The notes beneath the pieces are model-generated. The model was given only the letters and a program-made list of their open reading frames with translations, was not told the DNA's origin and did not search any database. Below, piece after piece: positions 24,781 to 38,310 of a DNA stretch of 64,000 nucleotides; positions within the stretch are counted from its first letter, which is position 1; each line of letters starts with the position of its first letter. The translations under genes were made by a program, and so were the position numbers. This DNA is from Halictus rubicundus (Eukaryota > Arthropoda > Insecta > Hymenoptera > Halictidae): the NCBI RefSeq assembly GCF_050948215.1, contig NW_027488860.1, forward strand, positions 62,001-126,000, written 5' to 3'.

Positions 24781-27700
24781 TCCTATCCTATCCTCCATCC
24801 TATCCTATCCTCTATCCTATCCTATCCTCTATCCTATCCTATCCTATCCTCTATCCTATCCTCTATCCTATCCTATCCTCTATCCTATCCTATTTTCTAT
24901 CCTATCCTCCATCCTATCCAATCCTATATCCAATCCTATCCGCTATCCTATCCTATCCTCTATCCTATCCTATCCTCTATCCTATCCTATCCTATCCTCT
25001 ATCCTATCCAATCCTCTATCCTATCCAATCCTCTATCCTATCCCCTAACCTATCCTCTATCCTATCCTCTATCCTATCCTCTATCCTATCCTATCCTCTA
25101 TCCTATATTATCCACTATCCTATCCTGTTCTCTAACCTATCGTATCAACTATTCTATCCATTCCCCTATCCTATCCTCTATTCTATCCTCCACCATATCC
25201 TCTATCCTATCCTATCCTCTATCCTTTCCCATTCTCTATCCTATCCTCTATCCTCTCCTATCCACTATCCTATCCTATCCTATCCTCTATCCTATCCAAT
25301 CTTCTATAATATCCTATCCTCTATCCTATCCTATCCTCTATCCTATCCTATACTCTATCCTATCCTATCCTCTATCCTATCCTATCCTCTATCCTATCCT
25401 CTCCTCTATCCTATCCTATCCTCCATCCTATCCTATCCTCTATCCTATCCTATCCTCTATCCTATCCTATCCTCCATCCTATCCAATCCTATATCCTATC
25501 CTATCCGCTATCCTATCCTATCCTCTATCCTATCCTATCCTCTATCCTATCCTATCCTCTATCCTATCCTATCCTCTATCCTATCCTATCCTCTATCCTA
25601 TCCAATCCTCTATCCTATCCTATCCTCTATCCTATCCTATCCTCTATCCTATCCTATCCTCTATCCTATCCTATCCTCTATCCTAGCCTATCCTCTATCC
25701 TATCCTATCCTCATTCCTATCCTATCCTCTATCCTATCCTATCCTCTGTCCTATCCACTATCGTATCCTCTCCTCTATCCTATCCAATCCTATATCCTAT
25801 CCTCTATACACTCCAATCCTCTATCCTATCCTATCCTCTATCCAATCCTATCGTCTATCCTATCCTATCCTCTATCCTATCCTATCCTCTATCCTATCCT
25901 ATCCTCTATCCTACCCTCTCCTCTATCCTATCCTATCCTCCATCCTATCCTATCCTCTATCCTCTCCTATCCTCTATCCTTTCCAATTCTCTATCCTATC
26001 CTCTATCCTATCCTATCCACTATCCTATCATATCCTATCCTATCCTCTATCCTATCCAATCTTCTATAATATCCTATCCTCTATCCTATCCTATCCTCTA
26101 TCCTATCCTATCCTCTATCCTATCCTATCCACTATCCTATCCTATCCTATCCTCTATCCTATCCAATCTTCTATAATATCCTATCCTCTATCCTATCCTA
26201 TCCTCTATCCTATCCTCTATCCTATCCTCTATCCTATCCTATCCTCAATCCTATCATATCCTCTATCCTATATTATCCACTATCCTATCCTGTTCTCTCA
26301 CCTATCGTATCAACTATTCTATCCATTCCCCTATCCTATCCTCTATTCTATCCTCTACCCTATCCTCTATCCTATCCTATCCTCTATCCTTTCCAATTCT
26401 CTATCCTATCCTCTATCCTATCCTATCCACTATCCTATCCTATCCTATCCTATCCTCTATCCTATCCAATCTTCTATAATATCCTATCCTCTATCCTATC
26501 CTATCCTCTATCCTATCCTATCCTCTATCCTATCCTATCCACTATCCTATCCTATCCTATCCTCTATCCTATCCAATCTTCTATAATATCCTATCCTCTA
26601 TCCTATCCTATCCTCTATCCTATCCTATCCTCTATCCTATCCTATCCTCTATCCTATCCTATCCTCTATCCTATCCTATCCTCTATCCTATCCTATCCTC
26701 TATCCTATCCTATCCTCTATCCTAGCCTATCCTCTATCCTATCCTATCCTCATTCCTATCCTATCCTCTATCCTATCCTATCCTCTATCCTATCCTATCC
26801 TCTGTCCTATCCACTATCGTATCCTATCCTCTGTCCTATCCAATCCTATATCCTATCCTCTATACACTCCAATCCACTATCCTATCCAATCCTATATCCT
26901 ATCCTCTATACACTCCAATCCTCTATCCTATCCTATCCTCTCTCCTATCCACTACCGTATCCTCTCCTCTATCCTATCCAATCCTATATCCTATCCTCTA
27001 TACACTCCAATCCTCTATCCTATCCTGTCCTCTATCCTATCCTATCCTCTATCCTATCCTATCCTCTATCCTATCCTCTCCTCTATCCTATCCTATCCTC
27101 CATCCTATCCTATCCTCTATCCTATCCTATCCTCTATCCTATCCTATCCTATCCTCTATCCTATCCTCTATCCTATCCTATCCTCTATCCTATCCTATTT
27201 TCTATCCTATCCTCCATCCTATCCAATCCTATATCCAATCCTATCCGCTATCCTATCCTATCCTCTATCCTATCCTATCCTCTATCCTATCCTATCCTAT
27301 CCTCTATCCTATCCAATCCTCTATCCTATCCAATCCTCTATCCTATCCCCTAACCTATCCTCTATCCTATCCTCTATCCTATCCTCTATCCTATCCTATC
27401 CTCTATCCTATATTATCCACTATCCTATCCTGTTCTCTAACCTATCGTATCAACTATTCTATCCATTCCCCTATCCTATCCTCTATTCTATCCTCCACCA
27501 TATCCTCTATCCTATCCTATCCTCTATCCTTTCCCATTCTCTATCCTATCCTCTATCCTCTCCTATCCACTATCCTATCCTATCCTATCCTCTATCCTAT
27601 CCAATCTTCTATAATATCCTATCCTCTATCCTATCCTATCCTCTATCCTATCCTATACTCTATCCTATCCTATCCTCTATCCTATCCTATCCTCTATCCT

Positions 27701-29360
27701 ATCCTCTCCTCTATCCTATCCTATCCTCCATCCTATCCTATCCTCTATCCTATCCTATCCTCTATCCTATCCTATCCTCCATCCTATCCAATCCTATATC
27801 CTATCCTATCCGCTATCCTATCCTATCCTCTATCCTATCCTATCCTCTATCCTATCCTATCCTCTATCCTATCCTATCCTCTATCCTATCCTATCCTCTA
27901 TCCTATCCAATCCTCTATCCTATCCTATCCTCTATCCTATCCTATCCTCTATCCTATCCTCTATCCTATCCTATCCTCTATCCTATCCTATCCTCTATCC
28001 TAGCCTATCCTCTATCCTATCCTATCCTCATTCCTATCCTATCCTCTATCCTATCCTATCCTCTGTCCTATCCACTATCGTATCCTCTCCTCTATCCTAT
28101 CCAATCCTATATCCTATCCTCTATACACTCCAATCCTCTATCCTATCCTATCCTCTATCCAATCCTATCGTCTATCCTATCCTATCCTCTATCCTATCCT
28201 ATCCTCTATCCTATCCTATCCTCTATCCTACCCTCTCCTCTATCCTATCCTATGCTCCATCCTATCCTATCCTCTATCCTCTCCTATCCTCTATCCTTTC
28301 CAATTCTCTATCCTATCCTCTATCCTATCCTATCCACTATCCTATCATATCCTATCCTATCCTCTATCCTATCCAATCTTCTATAATATCCTATCCTCTA
28401 TCCTATCCTATCCTCTATCCTATCCTATCCTCTATCCTATCCTATCCACTATCCTATCCTATCCTATCCTCTATCCTATCCAATCTTCTATAATATCCTA
28501 TCCTCTATCCTATCCTATCCTCTATCCTATCCTCTATCCTATCCTCTATCCTATCCTATCCTCAATCCTATCATATCCTCTATCCTATATTATCCACTAT
28601 CCTATCCTGTTCTCTCACCTATCGTATCAACTATTCTATCCATTCCCCTATCCTATCCTCTATTCTATCCTCTACCCTATCCTCTATCCTATCCTATCCT
28701 CTATCCTTTCCAATTCTCTATCCTATCCTCTATCCTATCCTATCCACTATCCTATCCTATCCTATCCTATCCTCTATCCTATCCAATCTTCTATAATATC
28801 CTATCCTCTATCCTATCCTATCCTCTATCCTATCCTATCCTCTATCCTATCCTATCCACTATCCTATCCTATCCTATCCTCTATCCTATCCAATCTTCTA
28901 TAATATCCTATCCTCTATCCTATCCTATCCTCTATCCTATCCTATCCTCTATCCTATCCTATCCTCTATCCTATCCTATCCTCTATCCTATCCTATCCTC
29001 TATCCTATCCTATCCTCTATCCTAGCCTATCCTCTATCCTATCCTATCCTCATTCCTATCCTATCCTCTATCCTATCCTATCCTCTATCCTATCCTATCC
29101 TCTGTCCTATCCACTATCGTATCCTATCCTCTATCCTATCCAATCCTATATCCTATCCTCTATACACTCCAATCCACTATCCTATCCAATCCTATATCCT
29201 ATCCTCTATACACTCCAATCCTCTATCCTATCCTATCCTCTCTCCTATCCACTACCGTATCCTCTCCTCTATCCTATCCAATCCTATATCCTATCCTCTA
29301 TACACTCCAATCCTCTATCCTATCCTGTCCTCTATCCTATCCTATCCTCTATCCTATCCT
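24780..29360 (+). repeat. ~2.3-kb higher-order repeat, two tandem copies (copy B)
   Basis: Counterpart of 8,665-13,260. The ATTTTCT marker lies at 24,892 and 27,197 (offset 2,305). Offsets to copy A fall from 16,128 to 16,111 to 16,094 across the region, steps of exactly 17 bp, so whole units were gained or lost. Copy B carries its own substitution at 26,833 (CTGTCC where copy A has CTATCC at 10,722). Confidence 0.88.
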
Positions 29361-32300
29361 ATCCTCTATAATATCCTATACTCTATCCTATCCTATCCTC
29401 TATCCTATCCTATCCTCTATCCTATCCTATCCTCTATCCTATCCTATCCTATCCTCTATCCTGTCCTATCCTCTATCCAATCCAATCCTCTATCCTATCC
29501 TATCCTCTATCCTATCCTATCCTCTATCCTATCCTATCCTCTATCCTATCCTCTCCTCTATCCTATCCTATCCTCCATCCTATCCTATCCTCTATCCTAT
29601 CCTATCCTCTATCCTATCCTATCCTCTATCCTAGCCTATCCTCTATCCTATCTTATCCTCATTCCTATCCTATCCTCTATCCTATCCTATCCTGTGTCCT
29701 ATCCACTATCGTATCCTATCCTCTATCCTATCCAATCCTATATCCTATCCTCTATACACTCCAATCCTCTATCCTATCCAATCCTATATCCTATCCTCTA
29801 TACACTCCAATCCTCTATCCTATCCTATCCTCTCTCCTATCCACTATCGTATCCTCTCCTCTATCCTATCCAACCCTATATCCTATCCTCTATACACTAC
29901 AATCCTCTATCCTATCCTCTATACACTCCAATCCTCTATCCTATCCTGTCCTCTATCCTATCCTATCCTCTATCCTATCCAATCTTCTATAATATCCTAT
30001 CCTCTATCCTATCCTATCCTCTATCCTATCCTATCCTCTATCCTATCCTATCTTCTATCCTATCCTATCCTCTATCCTATCCTATCCTCTGTCGTATCCA
30101 CTATCGTATCCTATCCTCTATCCTATCCAATCCTATATCCTATCCTCTATACACTCCAATCCTCTATCCTATCCAATCCTATATCCTATCCTCTATACAC
30201 TCCAATCCTCTATCCTATCCTATCCTCTCTCCTATCCACTATCGTATCCTCTCCTCTATCCTATTTAATCCTATATCCTATCCTCTATACACTCCAATCC
30301 TCTATCCTATCCTGTCCTCTATCCTATCCTATCCTCTATCCTATCCTATCCTCTATAATATCCTATCCTCTATCCAATCCTATCCTCTATCCTATCCTAT
30401 CCTCTATCCTATCCTATCCTCTATCCTATCCTCTCCTCTATCCTATCCTATCCTCCATCCTATCCTCTATCCTATCCTATCCTCTATCCTATCCTATCCT
30501 CTATCCTATCCTATCTTCTATCCTATCCTATCCTCTATCCTATCCTATCCTCTATCCTAGCCTATCCTCTATCCTATCCTATCCTCATTCCTATCCTATC
30601 CTCTATCCTATCCTATCCTCTGTCGTATCCACTATCGTATCCTATCCTCTATCCTATCCAATCCTATATCCTATCCTCTATACACTCCAATCCTCTATCC
30701 TATCCAATCCTATATCCTATCCTCTATACACTCCAATCCTCTATCCTATCCTATCCTCTCTCCTATCCACTATCGTATCCTCTCCTCTATCCTATCCAAT
30801 CCTATATCTTATCCTCTATACACTCCAATCCTCTATCCTATCCTATCCTCTATCCTATCCTATCCTCTATCCTATCCAATCCTCTATCCTATCCCCTATC
30901 CTATCCTCTATCCTATCCTCTATCCTATCCTCTATCCTATCCCCTATCCTATCCTCTATCCTATCCTCTATCCTATCCTCTATCCTATCCTATCCTCAAT
31001 CCTATCCTATTCTCTATCCTATATTATCCACTATCCTATCCTGTTCTCTAACCTATCGTATCAACTATTCTACCCATTCCCCTATCCTATCCTCTATCCT
31101 ATCCTATCCTCTACCCTATCCTATCCTCTATACTATCCTCTCCTCTATCCTATCCTATCCTCCATCCTATCCTATCCTCTATCCTATTATATCCTCTATC
31201 CTACCCTATCCTCTATCCTATCCTATCCTCTATCCTATCCTATCCTCTATCCTATCCAATCCTCTATCCTATCCCCTATCCTATCCTCTACCCTATCCTC
31301 TATCCTATCCTATCCTCTATCCTTTCCCATTCTCTATCCTATCCTCTATCCTATCCTATCCACTATCCTATCCTATCATATCCTCTATCCTATCCAATCT
31401 TCTATAATATCCTATCCTCTATCCTATCCTATCCTCTATAATTTCGTATCCTCTATCCTATCCTATCCTCTATCCTATCCAATCCTATATCCTATCCTAT
31501 CCGCTATCCTGTCCTATCCTCTATCCTATAATATCCCCTATCCTATCCAATCCTCTATCCTATCCTCTATCCTATCCTATCCTCTATCGTCTCCAGTCCT
31601 CTATCCTATATAATCCCCTATCATATCCTCTATCGTCTCCTATCCTCTATCCTATCCAATCCCCTATCCTATCCTCTATCTTATCCTATCCTCTATCCTA
31701 TCCTATCCTCATTCCTATCCTATCCTCTATCCTATCCTATCCTCTATCCTATTCTATACTCTACCCTATCCTATCCGCTATCCTATCCTATCCTCTATCC
31801 TATCCAATCCCCTATCCTATGCTCTATCCGATCATATCCTATCCTCTATAATTTCGTATCCTCTATCCTATCCTATCCTCTATCCTATCCAATCCCATAT
31901 CCTATCCTATCCGCAATCCTGTCCTATCCTATATCCTATAATATCCCCTATCCTATCCAATCCTCTATCCTAACCTCTATCCTATCCTCTATCCTATCCT
32001 ATCCTCTATTATATCCCATCCTCTATCGTATCCACTATCGTATCCTATTCTCTATCCTATCCTATCCTCCATCCTATCCTATCCTCTATCCTATCCTCCA
32101 TCCTATCCTATCCTCTATCCTATCCTATCCTCTATCGTATCCTATCCTCTATCCTATCCAATCCCTTGTCCTATCCTCTATCGTCTCCTATCCTCTATCC
32201 TATCCAATCCCCTATCCTATCCTCCATCCTATCCTATCCTCTGTCATATCCTATCCTCTATCCTATCCAATCCTATATCCTATCCTATCCGCTATCCTGT

Positions 32301-32834
32301 CCTATCCTCTATCCTATAATATCCCCCATCCTATCCAATCCTCTATCCTATCCTCTATCCTATCCTCTATCCTATCCTATCCTCTATTATATCCCATCCT
32401 CTATCCTATCCACTATCGTATCCTATTCTCTATCCTATCCTATCCTCCATCCTATCCTATCCTCTATCCTATCCTATCCTCTATCCTATCCTATCCTCTA
32501 TAATTTCGTATCCTCTATCCTATCCTATCCCCTATCCTATCCAATCCTATATCCTATCCTATCCGCTATCCTGTCCTATCCTCTATCCTATAATATCCCC
32601 TATCCTATCCAATCCTCTATCCTATCCTCTATCCTATCCTCTATCCTATCCTATCCTCTATCCTACCCAATCCCCTATCCTTTCCCCTATTCGATCCTCT
32701 CCTCTATAATATCGAATCCTCTATACTATCCAGTGCTCTATCCTATAATATCATCCATCCTATCCTATTCTCTATCCTATCGTATCAACTATCCTATCCA
32801 ATCCCCTATCCTATCCTCTTTCCTATCCTCTATC
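29360..32834 (+). repeat. Right part of copy B, ending in right-half variant modules
   Basis: Colinear with 13,266-16,740 at a constant offset of 16,094; the stop-free frames at 29,694 and 32,166 mirror those at 13,600 and 16,072. Near 31,128-31,145 two satellite units are slightly altered relative to copy A (CTATACTATCC, and CTCCATCC where A has CTCAATCC). From about 31,394 the TAATTTCG and CGTCTCC family of modules begins. After 32,834 the sequence continues as TCGTCTATCC, as also seen near 40,230. Confidence 0.85.
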
Positions 32835-33345
32835 CTATCGTCTATCCTATCCTATCCTCTATCGTATCCTATCCTCTATCCTATCCAATCCCCTATCCTA
32901 TCCTCTATCGTCTCCTATCCTCTATCCTATCCTCCATCCTATTCTATCCTCTGTCCTATCCTATCCTCTATCCTATAATATCATCTATCCTATCCTATCC
33001 TCTATCCTGTTCTATTCTCTATCCTATCCTCTATCCTATCCTATCCTCTATCGTCTCCTGTCTTCTATCCTATCCAATCCCCTATCTTATCCTCTATCCT
33101 ATATTATCCACTATCCTATCCTGTTCTCTAACCTATCGTATCAACTATTCTATCCATTCCCCTATCCTATCCTCTATTCTATCCTCTACCCTATCCTCTA
33201 TCCTATCCTCTATCCTTTCCCATTCTCTATCTTATCCTCTATCCTATCCTATCCTCTATCCTATCCTATCCTCTATCCTACCCTATCCTCTATAATAGCC
33301 TATCCTCTATCCTATCCTATCCTCTATCCTATCCTATCCTCTATC
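32835..33345 (+). repeat. Satellite stretch at the right boundary of copy B
   Basis: This links copy B to the 33-34 kb modules. It contains CGTCTCC variants, a CTGTTCTATTC module and one CGTATCAACT module near 33,136. It shares the CTTTCC and TCGTCTATCC sequence with 40,215-40,250, so the right flank of copy B looks like the undisturbed continuation of the array. No gene lies in it. Confidence 0.7.
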
Positions 33346-34740
33346 CTATCCTATCCTCTATCCTATCCTATCCTCTACCCAATCCTATCCTCTATCCTAT
33401 CCTAACCTCTATCCTATCCTATCCTCTATCCTATCCTATCCTCTATCCTATTCTATATTCTATCTGATCCTATCCGATCCTCTATCTTATCCTATCCTCT
33501 ATCCTATTCTATCCTCATTCCTATCCTATCCTCTATCCTATCCTATCCTCTATCCTATTCTATACTCTACCCTATCCTATCCGCTATCCTATCCTATCCT
33601 CTATCCTATCCAATCCCCTATCCTATCCTCTATCGTCTCCTATCCTCTATCCTATCCTATCCTCATTCCTATCCTATCCTCTATCCTATCCTCTATCCTA
33701 TCCTCTATCCTATCCTAACCTCTATCCTATCCTATCCTATCCTCTATCCTATCCTATCCTCTATCGTCTCCTGTCCTCTATTGTATACAATCCCCTATCA
33801 TATCCTCTATCGTCTCCTATCCTCTATCCTATCCAATGCCCTATCCTATCCTCCATCCTATCCTATCCTCTGCCCTATCCTATCCTCTATCCTATAATAT
33901 TATCTATCCTATCCTATCCTCTATCCTGTTCTATTCTCTATCCTATCCTCTATCCTATCCTATCCTCTATCGTCTCCTATCTTCTATCCTATCCAATCCC
34001 CTATCCTATCCTCTATCCTATATTATCCACTATCCTATCCTATTCTCTATCCTATCCAATTCTATATCCTAACCTCTATACACTCCAATCCTCTATCCTA
34101 TCCTATCCTCTATCCTATAATATCTTCTATCCTATCCTATCCTCTATCCTGTTCTATTCTCTATCCTATCCTCTATCCTATCCTATCCTCTATCGTCTCC
34201 TGTCCTCTATCCTATACAATCCCCTATCATATCCTCTATCGTCTCCTATCCTCTATCCTATCCAATGCCCTATCCTATCCTCCATCCTATCCTATCCTCT
34301 GCCCTATCCTATCCTCTATCCTATAATATTATCTATCCTATCCTATCCTCTATCCTGTTCTATTCTCTATCCTATCCTCTATCCTATCCTATCCTCTATC
34401 GTCTCCTATCTTCTATCCTATCCAATCCCCTATCCTATCCTCTATCCTATATGATCCACTATCCTATCCTATTCTCTATCCTATCCAATTCTATATCCTA
34501 ACCTCTATACACTCCAATCCTCTATCCTATCCTATCCTCTATCCTATAATATCATCTATCCTATCCTATCCTCTATCCTGTTCTATTCTCTATCCTATCC
34601 TCTATCCTATCCTATCCTCTATCGTCTCCTGTCCTCTATCCTATACAATCCCCTATCATATCCTCTTTCCTATCCAATCCCCTATCCTATCCTCTATCGT
34701 CTCCTATCCCCTATCCTATCCTATCCTCATTGCTAACCTA
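33345..34740 (+). repeat. Higher-order block with a 429-bp tandem pair; copied at ~40.26-41.4 kb
   Basis: The rare CAATGCCC variant occurs with its G at 33,838 and 34,267, exactly 429 bp apart, each followed by the same CTGCCC, TAATATTATC and TTCTATATCC variants. The block as a whole has a second copy downstream: CTACCC at 33,375 pairs with 40,291 and the rare ATCTGATCC at 33,466 pairs with 40,382 (offset 6,916), and CAATGCCC at 34,267 pairs with 40,895 (offset 6,628). Confidence 0.88.
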
Positions 34741-34934
34741 TCCTCTATCCTATAATATCATCTATCCTATCCTATTCTCTATCCTGTTCTATTCTCTATC
34801 CTATCCTCTATCCTATCCTATCCTCTATCGTTTCCTATCCTCTATCGTATAATATCCTCAATCCTATCCTATCCTCTATCCTATCCTATCCTCTATCCTA
34901 TCCTCTATCCTATCCTATCCTCTATCCTATCCTA

Positions 34935-36880
34935 TCCTCTATCCTATCCTATCATCTATTCTATCCTATCCTCATTCCTATCCTATCCTCTATCCTATCC
35001 TATCCTCTATCCTATTCTACACTCTACCCTATCCTATCCGCTATTCTATCCTATCCTCCATCCCATCCTATCCTCTATCCTATCCAATCCTATATCCTAT
35101 CCTATCCGCTTTCCTGTCCTACCCTCTATCCTATAATATCACCTATTCTATACAATCCTCTATCCTATCCTCTATCCTATCCTATCCTCGGTCCTATCCA
35201 CTATCGTATAATATTCTCTATCCTATCCAATCCTATATCCTATCCTCTATACACTCCAATCCTCTATCCTATCCTATCCTCTATCCTATCCTATCATCTA
35301 TCCTATCCTAACCTCTATCCTATCCTATCCTCTATCCAATCCTATCCTATTCTCCATCCTATCCAATCCTATATCCTATCCTATCCGCTATCCTATCCTA
35401 TCAACTATCGTATCCTATCCTCTATCCTATCCTATCCCCTACCCTATCCAATCCTCTATCCTATCCCCTATCCTATCCTCTATCCTATCCTCTATCCTAT
35501 CCTCTATCCTATCCTATCCTCAATCCTATCCTATCCTCTATCCTATCCTATCCTCTATCCTATCCTATCCTCTATCCTATCCTATCCTCCATCCTATCCT
35601 ATCCTCTATCCTATCCTATCCTCCATACTATCGTATCCTATCCTCTGTCCTATCCTATCCTCTATCCTATCCTATCCTCTATCCTATCCTATCCTCCATC
35701 CTATCCAATCCTCTATCCTATCGTATCCTCTATCCTATCCAATCCCCTATCCTATCCTCTATCGTCTCCGATCCTCTATCCTATCCAATCCCCTATCCTA
35801 TCCTATCCTCTGTCCTATCCTATCCTCTATCCTATCCTATCCTCTATCCAATCCTATCCTATTCTCCATCCTATCCAATCCTATATCCTATCCTATCCGC
35901 TATCCTATCCTATCAACTATCGTATCCTATCCTCTATCCTATCCTATCCCCTACCCTATCCAATCCTCTATCCTATCCTATCATCTATTCTATCCTATCC
36001 TCATTCCTATCCTATCCTCTATCCTATCCTATCCTCTATCCTATTCTACACTCTACCCTATCCTATCCGCTATTCTATCCTATCCTCCATCCCATCCTAT
36101 CCTCTATCCTATCCAATCCTATATCCTATCCTATCCGCTTTCCTGTCCTACCCTCTATCCTATAATATCACCTATTCTATACAATCCTCTATCCTATCCT
36201 CTATCCTATCCTATCCTCGGTCCTATCCACTATCGTATAATATTCTCTATCCTATCCAATCCTATATCCTATCCTCTATACACTCCAATCCTCTATCCTA
36301 TCCTATCCTCTATCCTATCCTATCATCTATCCTATCCTAACCTCTATCCTATCCTATCCTCTATCCAATCCTATCCTATTCTCCATCCTATCCAATCCTA
36401 TATCCTATCCTATCCGCTATCCTATCCTATCAACTATCGTATCCTATCCTCTATCCTATCCTATCCCCTACCCTATCCAATCCTCTATCCTATCCCCTAT
36501 CCTATCCTCTATCCTATCCTCTATCCTATCCTCTATCCTATCCTATCCTCAATCCTATCCTATCCTCTATCCTATCCTATCCTCTATCCTATCCTATCCT
36601 CTATCCTATCCTATCCTCCATCCTATCCTATCCTCTATCCTATCCTATCCTCCATACTATCGTATCCTATCCTCTGTCCTATCCTATCCTCTATCCTATC
36701 CTATCCTCTATCCTATCCTATCCTCCATCCTATCCAATCCTCTATCCTATCGTATCCTCTATCCTATCCAATCCCCTATCCTATCCTCTATCGTCTCCGA
36801 TCCTCTATCCTATCCAATCCCCTATCCTATCCTATCCTCTGTCCTATCCTATCCTCTATCCTATCCTATCCTCAATAATA
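34935..36880 (+). repeat. 1,029-bp tandem repeat pair
   Basis: Two copies run about 34,935-35,963 and 35,964-36,875. Markers ATCATCTATT (34,951 and 35,980), CTATTCTACACTC (35,012 and 36,041) and TGTCC (35,811 and 36,840) are all exactly 1,029 bp apart. Both copies contain the rare GG-bearing CTCGGTCC variant (near 35,188 and 36,218). A stretch near 35,330-35,440 reappears at 35,845-35,960, next to the join between copies, so it marks the likely exchange point. Confidence 0.92.
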
Positions 36881-38310
36881 TCCTATCCTCTATCCTATCC
36901 TATCCTCCATCCTATCCTATCCTCTATCCTATCCTCTATCCTATCCTATCCTCTATTATATCCCATCCTCTATCCTATCCACTATCGTATTCTATTCTCT
37001 ATCCTATCCAAACCTATATCCCATCCTCTATAAAATCCAGTCCTCTATCCTATCCTATCCTCTATCCTATCCTATCCTCTATTATATCCCATCCTCTATC
37101 CTATCCACTATCGTATCCTATTCTCTATCCTATCCAATCCTATATCCCATCCTCTATAAAATCCAATCCTCTATCCTATAATATCCCCTATCCTTTCCTA
37201 TCCTCTATCCTATCCTATCCTCTATCGTATCCTATTCTCTATCCTATCCTATCCTCCATCCTATCCTATCCTCTATCCTATCCAATCCCCTATCCTTTCC
37301 TCTATTCGATCCTCTCGTCTATAATATCGAATCCTCTATCATATCCTGTGCTCTATCCTATAATATCATCCATCCTATCCTATTCTCTATCCTATCGTAT
37401 CAACTATCCTATCCAATCCCCTATCCTATCCTCTTTCCTATCCTCTATCCTATCCACTATTCTATCCTATCCTCTATCGTATCCTATCCTCTATCCTATC
37501 CAATCCCCTATCCTATCCTCTATCCTATCCAATCCCCTATCCTATCCTCCATCCTATCCTATCCTCTGTCCTATCCTATCCTCTATCCTATAATATCATC
37601 TATCCTATCCTATCCTCTATCCTGTTCTATTCTCTATCCTATCCTCTATCCTATCCTATCCTCTATCCTTTCCCATTCTCTATCCTATCCTCTATCCTAT
37701 CCTATCCTCTGTCCTATCCACTATCGTATAATATCCTCTATCCTATACAATCCTATATCCTATCCTCTATACACTCCAATCCTCTATCCTATCCTATCCT
37801 CTATCCTATCCTATCCTCTATCCTATCCTATCCTGTATCCTATCCTATCCTGTATCCTATCCTATCCTCTATCCTATCCTATCCTCTATCCTATCCTATC
37901 CTCTATCCAATCCTATCCTCTATCCTATCCTATCCTCTATCCCATCCTATCCTCTATCGTCTCCAGTCCTCTATCCTATACAATCCCATATCATATCCTC
38001 TATCGTCTCCTATCCTCTATCCTATCCAATCCCCTATCCTATCCTCTATCTTATCCTATCCTCTATCCTATCCTATCCTCATTCCTATCCCATCCTCTAT
38101 CCTATCCTATCCTCTATCCTATTCTATACTCTACCCTATCCTATCCGCTATCCTATCCTATCCTCTATCCTATCCTATCCTCTATAATTTCGTATCCTCT
38201 ATCCTATCCTATCCTCTATCCTATCCAATCCTATATCCTATCCTATCCTCTATCCTATTCTATACTCTACCCTATCCTATCCGCTATCCTATGCTATCCT
38301 CTATCCTATC
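36880..38310 (+). repeat. Satellite stretch with CTATAAAATCC and TTCGATCC modules
   Basis: Two CTATAAAATCC modules lie near 37,030 and 37,147, then TTCGATCC and TCGAATCC near 37,306-37,335, and CGTCTCCAGTCC at 37,959. Part of it is shared with 42.2-42.9 kb: the CTCAATAAT variant at 36,871 pairs with 42,242 (offset 5,371), and CAGTCC at 37,038 pairs with 42,421 (offset 5,383), a 12-bp step. No gene lies in it. Confidence 0.78.

Larger units (their letters stand above)
17126..32834 (+). repeat. Copy B of the ~16-17 kb segmental tandem duplication
   Basis: Copy B begins where the sequence matches the window start (position 1 pairs with 17,126) and ends near 32,834, matching 16,740 of copy A. 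It is about 1.0 kb shorter than copy A, chiefly because it has one instead of two copies of a 1,057-bp block. Other differences are isolated substitutions (T175 against A17300, C1248 against G18373, G7022 against A24190, A10722 against G26833), one single-base deletion near 23,399 (three C in A near 6,230, two in B), and gains or losses of 12- or 17-bp units. The low divergence suggests a recent event, or an assembly duplication. Confidence 0.93.
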
